In this document: positions 13,834 through 23,759 of the stretch, piece by piece
Position numbering within the stretch: the first letter of the stretch is position 1
How the letters are laid out: every line of letters starts with the position of its first letter
Assembly: GCA_964461295.1 (NCBI GenBank)
Contig: CAYWTX010000346.1
Location: forward strand, 1 to 35,294
Source: CAYWTX01 sp964461295
Lineage (GTDB): Bacteria; Planctomycetota; Phycisphaerae; SM23-33
DNA length: 35,294 bases
Direction of reading: 5' to 3'
Made by a program: the position numbers and the translations under genes
The notes under the pieces: model-generated
What the model saw: only the letters and a program-made list of their open reading frames with translations
What the model was told of the DNA's origin: nothing
The model's database searches: none

Positions 13834-16310
13834 TGCGCCGTGAAGCGGCGACAGCGGCCTTCGCGGTAGCGGGCCTGGTCGCCTGGGCGGTCCTGGTGGC
13901 CGCGCCCGCGGCGGTGCTCGTGTGGGCGGCGGCCTCTGCTTGCCCGCCCGGCGGCGCACGGGGCGTTCGGGCCGACGTGCTGCTGCGAACGGCCGGGCTG
14001 GCGCTGCTGGTGGCGGCCGCGGCGGTGGCGCTGGGCTGGGTGCCTGGACGGCTGCTGGGCACGGCCCGGCGGGGGCGCGCGGTGCTGTTCCTGCTCGTGC
14101 TGGCCCCCCTGCTGCTGCCGCAGTACCTGCAACTGTACGCGTGGCGGATCTACTTCTCCCCGCCGACGGCCCTGGGCGGGTATCTCTCCATGCATCGCCC
14201 CCTGGCGGAGGCGGTCGGCACGGCGGCGGCCGCGGCGGTGCTCGTGCTGTGGCAGTGGCCGCTGGCGGCGTTGCTGCTGGGACAGGGCTGGCGCGCGATG
14301 GACCGCGATGTGCACGAAGCGGCCGAACTGGAGGCGCCGCACGCGGCGCGGTTTCTCCGCGTGACGCTGCCGCTGATGGCGCCTTCGGTGCTGCTGGCGG
14401 GGGGCGTGTGCTTCGTGTTGGCGCTGGGCGAGTACACGGTGTTCCACCTGGCGCAGGTGTGGACGTTCGGGGCCGAGCTGGGAACGATCTTTGAGTCCAC
14501 CGGCTCGGCGGCGGCGGTGGCGCGGGCCGCCTGGCCGGCGGCCGTGGCGGCGGGCGCCGTCGCGGTGCTGCTGTGGCGTTGCTCGGGCGACTGGTCGAGC
14601 GGATCGAGCCTCTCGCCGCCCGAACTGCCGCGACGCAGCCGGTGGCGATGGGGCTTCTCGGCCCTGCTGCTGGCCCTGGCGACGCTCCTGCCGGCGGCGT
14701 TGCTGGCCGCCGCGATGGCCGACACGGCCCACCTGGGCCGCACGGCGGCTCTCATGGGCGACAAACTGGCCGCGTCGCTGTGCACGTCGGGCGCCGCCGC
14801 GGCCGGGGCAATGTTCCTCGCCGCCGGTGCGCTGGCCCTGCCGTCGCTGGGGCGGGCCGGACGCGTGGCGGGCGCCGTCGTCCAGCCGACGCTGCTGCTG
14901 GCGGCCCTGCTGCCCGGCAGCGTCGTGGGGGCGTCGTTCATCGAGTTTCAGGCGGCCGTGCGCCATGCCACCGGCCTGCCGGAGGGTTGGTGGACGCTGT
15001 CGGCCGGGCTGGCGGCACGCTTCGCGGGCGTGGCGCTCATCGTGCTGCGGTTGGCGCTGCACGCTCGCAGCCCAGCGCTGGACGAACTGGCCGTGACGGA
15101 TGGCGCGTCGCTGCTGCGCCGCGTGGCGAGCGTGCACCTGCCGCACGTCTGGCCGGCTGCGGCCGGGGCCTACCTGCTGGTGGCGATGCTGTGCTTGACC
15201 GAGGTGCCGGCCACGGTGGTGCTCCTGCCGCCGGGGCTGCCCAACTTCGCCCAGACGCTGCTGAACCTGATGCACTTCAGCCGCGACCAGGACATCGTCG
15301 CGTCGTGCCTGATGCTGATGGGCGTGTACGCGGCGGTGGGCGGGGCGGTGCTGGTTGCGGCGTGGATCCTGACCAGGAGACCCCGCGTCGGCGGGCTGGA
15401 CGTCGCACTCGCCTGCCTGGCGGCGCTGGGTTGCCAGCACCGCCCCGCGGGACAACCGAAGGTTGTCAGTTCGTTTGGCACGACCGGATGGGGGGCCGGC
15501 GAATTCGTCTACCCGCGCGGCATCGACCTGGCCGCGGACGGCTCGGCCTGGGTGGTGGACAAGACCGGGCGCGTGCAGCACCTCGACGCGGGGGGCAAGC
15601 CGCTGGGCGGGTTCTCCATGCCGGACGTGCGGGCGGGCAAGCCCACCGGCATCACCGTGGGCCCCGACGGCAACCTGTACCTGCCCGACACGCACTACCA
15701 CCGCGTGCTGGTGTACTCGCCGGCGGGCGTGCCGCTGCGCCAGTGGGGGCGCTACGGCACGGGCGCAGGCGAGTTCGTCTACCCCACCGACGTGGCCTTC
15801 GGCCCCGACGGGCATGTGTACGTCAGCGAGTACGGCGGCAACGACCGCGTGAGCGTCTTTGACCGCGAAGGCAGGTTCCTCACCGCCTTCGGCGGCTTCG
15901 GCAGCGACGCCAACCAGTTCTCGCGCCCGCAGGCGCTGCAGGTCGACGGCCGGCGCGGGCGGCTGTACGTCGCCGACGCGTGCAACCACCGCATCCGCGT
16001 GCACGACCTGCAAGGGCGGGCGATCGGCAACTTCGGCAAGCCCGGCCAAGGGCCAGGCGATCTGCGGTACCCGTACGGCCTGGCCCTGGCGGCCGGGGGG
16101 CGCCTGGCCGTGTGCGAGTTCGGCAACAATCGCGTGCAACTATTCCGCGTGGGCGACGACGGCACTGCCGTGAGCCTGGGCACGTGGGGCGGCCCCGGGC
16201 GCCAGCCGGGCCAACTCGCCTACCCGTGGGGCATCGCCATCGCCGCCCGCGGCGAGGCGTACATCGTGGACGCGGGGAACAACCGCGTGCAGGTGTGGGA
16301 ACTGGAGTGA
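13833..16310 (+). CDS. ABC importer permease fused to a six-bladed NHL propeller
   Basis: 825 aa. Residues 1 to about 512 are a two-half FbpB/ThiP-type permease with about 12 TM helices and two EAA loops (about 162, EAAELEAPHAARF...LP; about 417, ELAVTDGASLLRR...LP) that would dock an ATPase. After a short basic stretch (TRRPR), residues about 521-534 (LDVALACLAALGC) look like a lipoprotein signal core. Residues about 538-825 then form six NHL repeats (for example GPDGNLYLPDTHYHRVLVY and NNRVQVWELE). The NHL part probably was once a separate lipoprotein, now in one frame with the permease and lacking its own stop or start. No ATP-binding subunit of the importer type is nearby. Start overlaps the upstream stop (TAATG). 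Confidence 0.85.
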   Translation: MRREAATAAFAVAGLVAWAVLVAAPAAVLVWAAASACPPGGARGVRADVLLRTAGLALLVAAAAVALGWVPGRLLGTARRGRAVLFLLVLAPLLLPQYLQLYAWRIYFSPPTALGGYLSMHRPLAEAVGTAAAAAVLVLWQWPLAALLLGQGWRAMDRDVHEAAELEAPHAARFLRVTLPLMAPSVLLAGGVCFVLALGEYTVFHLAQVWTFGAELGTIFESTGSAAAVARAAWPAAVAAGAVAVLLWRCSGDWSSGSSLSPPELPRRSRWRWGFSALLLALATLLPAALLAAAMADTAHLGRTAALMGDKLAASLCTSGAAAAGAMFLAAGALALPSLGRAGRVAGAVVQPTLLLAALLPGSVVGASFIEFQAAVRHATGLPEGWWTLSAGLAARFAGVALIVLRLALHARSPALDELAVTDGASLLRRVASVHLPHVWPAAAGAYLLVAMLCLTEVPATVVLLPPGLPNFAQTLLNLMHFSRDQDIVASCLMLMGVYAAVGGAVLVAAWILTRRPRVGGLDVALACLAALGCQHRPAGQPKVVSSFGTTGWGAGEFVYPRGIDLAADGSAWVVDKTGRVQHLDAGGKPLGGFSMPDVRAGKPTGITVGPDGNLYLPDTHYHRVLVYSPAGVPLRQWGRYGTGAGEFVYPTDVAFGPDGHVYVSEYGGNDRVSVFDREGRFLTAFGGFGSDANQFSRPQALQVDGRRGRLYVADACNHRIRVHDLQGRAIGNFGKPGQGPGDLRYPYGLALAAGGRLAVCEFGNNRVQLFRVGDDGTAVSLGTWGGPGRQPGQLAYPWGIAIAARGEAYIVDAGNNRVQVWELE

Positions 16311-16460
16311 ACGGGACGGTGGAGGCCGTCGGCGGAACGCAGTACGATGGATGCGCAAGGAACAACCATGGGAAGCGAAGCGGAAGAGCAAGCGTATCGT
16401 GCCCGCAGCGAAGATCGCCGCAAAGGGTCCGTCACGAAGTAACCTGAGCAAGCCAGTCTT

Positions 16461-16511
16461 GGTGGCACAGCTTTCCAATCTGTGCAGCACAGGTCGGAGA
16501 CCCGTGCCACC
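16461..16511. repeat. Imperfect inverted repeat upstream of the VWA gene
   Basis: GGTGGCACAG...CTGTG (16461-16484) pairs imperfectly with CACAGG...GTGCCACC (16488-16511) across a 3-base loop. The outer 8 bp are perfect and the interior has several mismatches. It lies in the 265-bp gap between the permease-NHL gene and the VWA gene. The hairpin could act as a transcript boundary, but no T-tract follows. The rest of the gap shows no convincing gene. Confidence 0.7.
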
Positions 16512-16575
16512 TGGGAAACGTGAACAAGTTATTTCGTGACGGCGCCAAACAGTGACGTCGAACAGGCGGGGCTGA

Positions 16576-19536
16576 ATGCTCGCGACGTACGGGTTCCAGT
16601 TCGAGCAGCCGTGGTGGCTGCTGACGGGGCTGCTGGCCGCCCCGGCGGCCTGGCTGGCGCTGCGCAGCCTCAAGCCGCTGGGGCCGCTGCGCCGCGGCGT
16701 CGCCATCGCCCTGCGGGCGATCGTGCTGCTGCTGCTGGCGGGGATGCTCGGGCGTCCCGCCGTCACGCAGACCCACGACCGGCTGACCGTGCTGTTGGTG
16801 GTGGACCGCAGCCGCTCCGTGCCCGAGGCGTACTGGAGCGCCGACGACCCCGCGGCCGTGCCCGCCTGGCTGACGCGGGCGCTGAAGCACAAGCCGCCGG
16901 GCGACCAGGTGGCCGTGATCGACGTGGCGGAGATGGCGCACATCGCCCGCCTGCCCACCGCGGCCGCCGACGTCCCCAAGCGCAACATCGCCCTGACCGG
17001 CGAGGAGACGCGCCTGGCCGAAGGCGTGCAGATGGCCCTGGCCATCGCGCCGCCCAATGCCGCCGTGCGCATCGTCCTCCTCACCGACGGCAACGAGACC
17101 AGCGGCGATCTGCGGGCGGTCGCCCAGATCGCGGCCGCCAACGGCATCCCGCTGGACGTACTGCCGCTGACCTACCGCTACGAAGACGAGGTCGTCTTCC
17201 GCCGCCTGGCGGCGCCCTCGCGCGCCCGCAGCCGCGACACCATCGCCCTGCGGTTCGTCCTCACCAGCACGCACGAGGCCGCCGGGCGCGTGCAACTCAC
17301 GCTCAACGGCCGGCACGTGGACCTGGACCCGGCCTCGGCCGGGACAACGGCGCCGGTGCGGCTGAAGAAGGGCACCAACGTGCACGCGATCTCGCTGCCG
17401 GTGAGCGAGCGCGGCGTGCATGAGTACGAGGCCACGTTCATCCCCGACGACGAGCGCCAGGACCGCCTGACGCAGAACAACAAGGCGTCGGCCGTGACGT
17501 TCGTGGCCGGGCCGGGACACGTGCTGGTGGTGGCGGAAGACCCGCGTGAGGCCGCGGCGCTGTCGGCGGCGCTGAAGGGCAAGGACGTGACGGTGCGGCA
17601 GATCGCCTCGAGCGAGCTGCCGCAGTCGCTGACGGGCCTGCTCGGGGCCGACGCGGTGATCCTGGTGAACACGCCCTCGCACGCGTTCTCGCAGCAGCAG
17701 CAGGAGATGCTCTGCCGCTACGTGACGGAGATGGGCGGCGGGCTGGTCACGGTGGGCGGGCCGGACTCGTACGGGGCCGGCGGGTGGATCGGCACGAGCG
17801 TGGCGGAGATCTTGCCGGTGGACCTGGACCCGCCGCAGAAGAAGGAAATGCCCAAGGGCGGGCTGTGCCTGGTCATGCACGCCTGCGAGATGCCCAACGG
17901 CAACTTCTGGGGCAAGAAGGTCGCCGCCTCGGCCGTCGAGTGCCTCAGCCATCGCGACCTGGTCGGCGTGCTGGATTACGGCTGGGGCGCGGGGGCCGCC
18001 AACTGGGTGTTCCCGCTCGGCCCGGTCGGGGACAAGAAGGCCGTCATCGCCGCCATCAACCGGATGCAGATGGGCGACATGCCGGACTTCGGCCCGCCGG
18101 TGGAGGCGGCGGCCAGGGCCCTGAAGGGCTCCGACGCGGCGCAGCGGCACATCATCATCATTTCCGACAGCGACCCGGCCCCGCCCAGCCAGCAGCAGCT
18201 GGACGACTGTAGGAAGAACCGCATCACGATCACCGGCGTGGTGGTGTTCCCGCACGACCCCAGCCAGGCCGCCACGTTGCGCGCGGTGGCGGGCTACACG
18301 GGCGGACGCTTCTACGACGTGAAGAACCCCAACGACCTGCCGAAGATCTTCGTGAAGGAGGCGCAAGTCGTGCGGCGCGCCCTGATCAGCGAGGAGGCGT
18401 TCACGCCGCTGCTGGGCCCGCACGCGCCGGGGCGCATCCTCCGCGGCCTGGCCGCACTACCCGCGCTCGACGGACGCGTGCTGGCCGGGCCCAAGGGCTG
18501 GCCCAACCAGACGCTGCTGGTGGCGCCCGGCGGCGAGCCGGTGCTGGCCGCCACGCAACGCGGCGTCGGCAAGGTCGCCTCGTTCACCAGTTCGGCCGAC
18601 GGGCGATGGGCCAAGAGCTGGCTGGCGTCGCCGGAGTACGGCAAGTTCTGGAAGCAGGTGGTGGACTGGGTGGGCCGCACGCCGCAATCGACCGACGTGG
18701 AGGTATACTCCGAATCGCAGGGGCGCGACGTGACGCTGACGGCGGAGGCGGCCGGTGGCGAGGGCGCCGCGGAGCCCCTGGCGGGCGTTTCCGGGCAAGT
18801 GATCTCGCCGGACATGAAGGTTCATCCGCTGGAGCTCCGCCAGGTGGGGCCGGGGCAGTGGCGGGCGAACTTCCGCGCCGAGCAGGGCGGCAGCTACCTG
18901 GTGAACCTGCGCCCGCGGCGCGGCGGCCAGACCGACGACGCCCCCGGCGCGACGGTGCAGAGCGTGGTGAACGTTCCGTTCGCGCCGGAGTACGACGACC
19001 TGACGGACAACTCGGCCCTGCTTAACGAGGTGGCGCAGATCACCGGCGGACGCAAGCTCGCCGGCGACGGCGACAAGGCCGACCTGTTCTCCCGCGCCGG
19101 TCTGCCCGTGCCCACGACCGCCTCCCCGCTGACGCGCCCGCTGCTGCTGATCTGGTTGGCGCTGTTCCTGGTGGACGTGGCGGTGCGCCGGATTTCGATC
19201 GATTTCGCGGCCGCATGGCGGCGGGCGATGGGCCTGCTGCGCCTGGGCGAGCCCTCGGCCGAGGCGGTGACGCTGGCGGCGCTGAAGCAGCGGCAGAAGA
19301 CGGTTCGCCAGCGGCTGTCGGAGTCGCAACGGTCGGCCGCGGGAAGGCGGTTTGACGCCGGCGCGGCGCCCGGCGGCGGCGCCGAACTGCCGCGCCCGGA
19401 CCTGTCGGCCCCGGCGGCGAAGCCGCGCCCGACGGAGGCGCCGAAGCCCCCGCCGACGGCGGAGGCCCAGCGAAGTCACGTGTCGCGCCTGCTGGATGCC
19501 AAGCGCAGGGCGCAGCAAAGAAACGAAGAGAAATGA
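16576..19536 (+). CDS. Large membrane protein with two VWA-like domains and an amidotransferase-like domain
   Basis: 986 aa. TM helices at about 13-30 and 42-60 anchor it. A first VWA domain follows with an intact-looking metal site, Asp77-x-Ser79-x-Ser81 (VDRSRS) and a later LLTDGNE. A beta-sandwich-like stretch precedes a class-I amidotransferase-like fold (about 312-415; AVILVNTP, GGGLVTVGGPDSYG) without a visible catalytic Cys. A second VWA-like domain (about 430-590) has HACEM at 435-439 where DxSxS is expected, though IIIISDSDPAP later keeps the shape. A final TM lies near 854-868, followed by a charged, Pro/Ala-rich cytoplasmic tail. It is followed by moxR, DUF58 and BatA-like genes, which suggests a MoxR client or partner at the envelope. 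Confidence 0.85.
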   Translation: MLATYGFQFEQPWWLLTGLLAAPAAWLALRSLKPLGPLRRGVAIALRAIVLLLLAGMLGRPAVTQTHDRLTVLLVVDRSRSVPEAYWSADDPAAVPAWLTRALKHKPPGDQVAVIDVAEMAHIARLPTAAADVPKRNIALTGEETRLAEGVQMALAIAPPNAAVRIVLLTDGNETSGDLRAVAQIAAANGIPLDVLPLTYRYEDEVVFRRLAAPSRARSRDTIALRFVLTSTHEAAGRVQLTLNGRHVDLDPASAGTTAPVRLKKGTNVHAISLPVSERGVHEYEATFIPDDERQDRLTQNNKASAVTFVAGPGHVLVVAEDPREAAALSAALKGKDVTVRQIASSELPQSLTGLLGADAVILVNTPSHAFSQQQQEMLCRYVTEMGGGLVTVGGPDSYGAGGWIGTSVAEILPVDLDPPQKKEMPKGGLCLVMHACEMPNGNFWGKKVAASAVECLSHRDLVGVLDYGWGAGAANWVFPLGPVGDKKAVIAAINRMQMGDMPDFGPPVEAAARALKGSDAAQRHIIIISDSDPAPPSQQQLDDCRKNRITITGVVVFPHDPSQAATLRAVAGYTGGRFYDVKNPNDLPKIFVKEAQVVRRALISEEAFTPLLGPHAPGRILRGLAALPALDGRVLAGPKGWPNQTLLVAPGGEPVLAATQRGVGKVASFTSSADGRWAKSWLASPEYGKFWKQVVDWVGRTPQSTDVEVYSESQGRDVTLTAEAAGGEGAAEPLAGVSGQVISPDMKVHPLELRQVGPGQWRANFRAEQGGSYLVNLRPRRGGQTDDAPGATVQSVVNVPFAPEYDDLTDNSALLNEVAQITGGRKLAGDGDKADLFSRAGLPVPTTASPLTRPLLLIWLALFLVDVAVRRISIDFAAAWRRAMGLLRLGEPSAEAVTLAALKQRQKTVRQRLSESQRSAAGRRFDAGAAPGGGAELPRPDLSAPAAKPRPTEAPKPPPTAEAQRSHVSRLLDAKRRAQQRNEEK

Positions 19537-19612
19537 GTCCACGGATTGCCGGACGAAGAGAAGGACGAATCCCGTCTTATCTGTGTAATCTGTGGACACC
19601 AAGGAGCCAACA

Positions 19613-20647
<1,035 letters not shown>

Positions 20648-20658
20648 TCGGTCCACGG

Positions 20659-20711
20659 CATGCCCGCTTCAGCGGGCATGTCTAACTTGCCTGCCCGCTG
20701 AAGCGGGCAGG
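20659..20711. repeat. Two mirror-image hairpins between moxR and DUF58
   Basis: The first hairpin is CATGCCCGC-TTCA-GCGGGCATG (20659-20680). The second is CCTGCCCGC-TGAA-GCGGGCAGG (20690-20711). Their cores are reverse complements of each other, so the two units sit in opposite orientation. They fill most of the 74-bp gap. A role in mRNA processing or stability is possible; there is no T-tract to suggest termination. Confidence 0.85.
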
Positions 20712-20721
20712 CCATTGACGC

Positions 20722-21630
20722 ATGAGCACAACCACCGGACAACGCGGCAAGCTGACCGACCTGCTCGACGGGCAGTTTCTCGCGCGCCTCGACGCCCTGG
20801 ACATCCACAGCCGCAAGATGCTCGCCGGCAGGATGCAGGGCGAGCGACGCTCCAAACGCCGCGGACAGGGCGTGGAGTTCTCCGACCACCGCCCGTACGT
20901 CGCGGGCGACGACCTGCGGATGGTGGACTGGAACATCTTCGGGCGGCTGGATCAGCTCTTCCTCAAGGTCTTCCTGGAGGACCAGGACCTCAGCGTGCAG
21001 GTGCTGCTGGACACCAGCGAGTCGGCGGGGGCGGGCGACCCGCCCAAGGACCGCGCGATGAAACGCCTGGCCGCGGCGCTGTCCTACATCGCGCTGGTGA
21101 ACAACAACCGCGTGACGATCAGCACGTTCGCCGGCGGGCTGACGGGCCAACTCGCCAACCTGCGCGGGCGGAACTACGTGCATCGCATGGCCGACTTCCT
21201 GCTGTCGGCCGAGGCGGGCGGGGCGAGCGACTTCCACGCGGCGTGCAAGCAGCTCGCCGCGGCGCGGATCGGCGCGGGCGTGATGATCGTGATCAGCGAC
21301 TTCCTGTTCAAGGACGGGTTCGAGGCGGGGCTGCGTCAGCTCGTCAGCCCGCGGTACGACCTGTACGCGGTGCACGTGCTCAGCCCGCAGGAGGTCGAGC
21401 CGAAAATCAGCGGCGACCTGAAGCTCATCGACATCGAGGACGGCGACGAGGCCGAGGTGACGGTCTCGGCCGCGATGATGGAGCACTACAGAAAGACGCT
21501 GGCGGCGTACTGCCGCGAGATCGAGACGTACTGCCGCCGTCGCGGCGGGACGTACGTGCTGACGCGGTCCGACCAGCCGGTCGAGCCGCTGGTTCTGAAC
21601 TACCTCAGGCGCAGAGGACTGGTGCGATGA
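20722..21630 (+). CDS. DUF58 protein (VWA-like partner of MoxR)
   Basis: 302 aa soluble protein. The DUF58 hallmark GDDLRMVDW is at 62-70, following a Tyr-Val-Ala lead. It runs into a VWA-like fold whose metal site is intact: Asp97-Thr-Ser99-Glu-Ser101. A later strand, VMIVISDFLF, fits the family. DUF58 proteins are nearly always encoded next to moxR, and the pair is thought to act as ATPase plus VWA adaptor. ATG 20722 has only a weak upstream GCAGG. No TM segments are visible, so it should be cytoplasmic or membrane-associated through partners. A three-hairpin spacer separates it from the next gene. Confidence 0.93.
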   Translation: MSTTTGQRGKLTDLLDGQFLARLDALDIHSRKMLAGRMQGERRSKRRGQGVEFSDHRPYVAGDDLRMVDWNIFGRLDQLFLKVFLEDQDLSVQVLLDTSESAGAGDPPKDRAMKRLAAALSYIALVNNNRVTISTFAGGLTGQLANLRGRNYVHRMADFLLSAEAGGASDFHAACKQLAAARIGAGVMIVISDFLFKDGFEAGLRQLVSPRYDLYAVHVLSPQEVEPKISGDLKLIDIEDGDEAEVTVSAAMMEHYRKTLAAYCREIETYCRRRGGTYVLTRSDQPVEPLVLNYLRRRGLVR

Positions 21631-21632
21631 AT

Positions 21633-21709
21633 CTCCGCGGCCTCTGGCCGCGGAGCATAGGGCCTATAGGTCGTATTGGACCTATTCCCGTCGCCCGAAG
21701 GGCGACGGG
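21633..21709. repeat. Three consecutive hairpins between DUF58 and BatA-like genes
   Basis: The hairpins are CTCCGCGGCC-TCT-GGCCGCGGAG (21633-21655), ATAGGTC-6 nt-GACCTAT (21666-21685) and CCCGTCGCCC-GAA-GGGCGACGGG (21687-21709). All three stems are perfect. They occupy nearly the whole 93-bp spacer. The third has the CCC-GAA-GGG core also seen near 34013 and 34083. No T-tract follows, so they are more likely repeats or mRNA-processing structures than terminators. Confidence 0.85.
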
Positions 21710-21723
21710 TTATTGGAAACGCG

Positions 21724-23688
21724 ATGGAGTGGCTGGATCCAACAACAGGGCTTTTCGCGGCGGCAGCGGCCGTGCCGCTGCTGGTGCTGATGTACTTCCT
21801 GCGGCTGCGGCGGCGGGAGATGCCCATCAGTTCCACGCTGCTGTGGAAGCGGGCCGTGCAGGACCTGCAAGTCAACGCGCCCTTCCAGAAGCTGAGGCGG
21901 AACCTCCTGCTGCTGCTGCAACTGCTGGCGCTCGTGGCGGCGCTGGTGGCGCTGGCCCGGCCTGTGCTCTCGCTCCAGCCGGGCGCGGGCAAGCGGTACG
22001 TGCTGCTGATCGACCGTTCGGCCAGCATGAACGCCGCCGACTGCGACGGCGGCCGGACGCGCCTGGCGGAGGCCAGGCGGCAGGCGGAGAGGATCGTCGA
22101 TTCGCTGCGGCGGCCCTCGGTGCTGTCGCTGGGCTCCGCCGGCGGCGACGAGGCGATGGTCGTCGCGTTCGACCGCCACGCCCGCGTGATGTGCAACTTC
22201 ACGGGCGACAAGGCGCAGCTCCGCCGGGCCCTGGAGGCCGTCGAACCCGCCGACGCGTCAAGCCACCTCGCCGAGGCCGTCGCCGTGGCCCGGGCGTTCG
22301 CCACCAGCCCCGGAGAGGAGGCCAACAACCGCTCCAGCGTCGAGCCGGCCATGCTGGAACTGTTCAGCGACGGGCGGATCGCCGACCTGTCGACGATCGC
22401 CGCCGGCGGCGGCGAGCTGCGCTACCACCGCATCGGGAGCAGCGGCGACAACGTGGCCGTGACGGAGATGCAGGCCCGACGGTCGTACGAGCGGGCCGAG
22501 GAGGTGCAGGTGTTCGCGACGGCGTCGAACTTCGGGGACAAGCCCGTCACGACGGACGTCGAGCTTGTGCTGGACAATAACGTGCGCGCCGTGCGCCGCG
22601 TGGAGTTGCCCGCGGCGAAGGCCCCCACCGCAACCGCGCCCGCGCAGAGCGGCGAGGCAAGCGTCTCGTTCGTCCTCACGCACGCGTCCACCGGCGTCAT
22701 TGGCGTGCGCCAGACTCGCAAGGACGCCCTCGCCGCCGACGACACGGCGTGGTCCATCCTCGCCCCGCCGCGGCGGCTCCGCGTGCTGCTGGTCACGCCG
22801 CGAAACGTCGCCCTCGAGGCCGCCCTGCGGGCCCTGCCCCTGGCGGGCCTGGACGTCATCGGCCCCAGCGAGTTCGACGACATCGCGGCCGCGGCGCCGC
22901 AGAGGTACGACGTGATCGTCCTGGACGGGCACGTCCCGCCCGATCTGCCGGCTGGGCGGTACGTCGTCTTCAACGCGGCGCCGCTGGACTTCGGCGTCAA
23001 GTCGCGCGGCGAGATCAAGAGCCAGATCATCGTCGACTGGCGATCTCGCCACCCAATCCTGCAATTTGTGAACCTCGAGGACGTCTTCGCATCTAAGGCG
23101 ATGAAGTTGGAGCTGCCGCGTGACGCGGCCATCCTGGCCGAGATGCCCGACGCGCCGGCGATGGCGCTGCTGCACCGCAAGGGCAGCGCGATGCTGCTGT
23201 GCGCGTTTGACGTGCTGGAGACGAACTGGCCGTTCGAAAGCAGCTTCGTTCTGTTCTGCTACAACGCGACGCGGTTCCTGGGCCTGGAGACCGGGCAGCA
23301 GGAGCAGACCGCCCTGCACCCGGGCGAGGCGATCGAGCTTCGCACGGCCGCGGGCGCCTCGGCCAAGGTGCGCACGCCGGATGGACGAACGGAAGCGGTC
23401 GCGGCCACGCCCGGCGGAGTCCTGCGGTTCCCGGGCACCGCGCGGGCCGGCGTCTATGCCGTGGAGATGCCCGGGCGCGAGAAGGCCCTCTTCGCCGTGA
23501 ACGTTCTGGACCGCCAGGAGAGCCGCATCGCCCCGGCCGAGGAGATCGTGATGGCGGCGGAGACGATCCAGGCGGCGACGACGGAGCCGCGCCGCACGAA
23601 CCGCGAGCTCTGGCCGTACCTGGTGCTGGCGGCGCTCCTGCTGGCGTGCCTGGAGTGGGTCGTGTATAACTCGAGGGTGAGGCTGTGA
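21724..23688 (+). CDS. BatA-like VWA membrane protein
   Basis: 654 aa from ATG 21724. The N-terminal BatA-type segment has two TM helices (about 9-27 and 60-80) with a basic linker (RLRRREMPISSTLLWKRAVQDL). A VWA domain follows with an intact Asp97-Arg-Ser99-Ala-Ser101 site (LLIDRSASM). Beyond it lie a beta-sandwich region and an amidotransferase-like fold (RVLLVTPRN, YDVIVLDGHVP, GRYVVFNA). A last TM is near 630-648. The BatA family partners MoxR. The open frame begins at 21676 but that part reads through the hairpins, so ATG 21724 is preferred. The stop overlaps a GTG in the next frame (GTGA). Confidence 0.88.
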   Translation: MEWLDPTTGLFAAAAAVPLLVLMYFLRLRRREMPISSTLLWKRAVQDLQVNAPFQKLRRNLLLLLQLLALVAALVALARPVLSLQPGAGKRYVLLIDRSASMNAADCDGGRTRLAEARRQAERIVDSLRRPSVLSLGSAGGDEAMVVAFDRHARVMCNFTGDKAQLRRALEAVEPADASSHLAEAVAVARAFATSPGEEANNRSSVEPAMLELFSDGRIADLSTIAAGGGELRYHRIGSSGDNVAVTEMQARRSYERAEEVQVFATASNFGDKPVTTDVELVLDNNVRAVRRVELPAAKAPTATAPAQSGEASVSFVLTHASTGVIGVRQTRKDALAADDTAWSILAPPRRLRVLLVTPRNVALEAALRALPLAGLDVIGPSEFDDIAAAAPQRYDVIVLDGHVPPDLPAGRYVVFNAAPLDFGVKSRGEIKSQIIVDWRSRHPILQFVNLEDVFASKAMKLELPRDAAILAEMPDAPAMALLHRKGSAMLLCAFDVLETNWPFESSFVLFCYNATRFLGLETGQQEQTALHPGEAIELRTAAGASAKVRTPDGRTEAVAATPGGVLRFPGTARAGVYAVEMPGREKALFAVNVLDRQESRIAPAEEIVMAAETIQAATTEPRRTNRELWPYLVLAALLLACLEWVVYNSRVRL

Positions 23689-23759
23689 CAGCCCGTGGGA
23701 CCGGAGATCGGGGCAAGCGCGGGACAAGTGCACTGGAAGCGAACAGGACCAGCCAACAC

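Noticed and set aside
16347..16442. A 31-codon small gene upstream of the VWA gene
   Set aside because: It has a charged peptide but no clear ribosome-binding site and no recognisable family. It cannot be told from chance.
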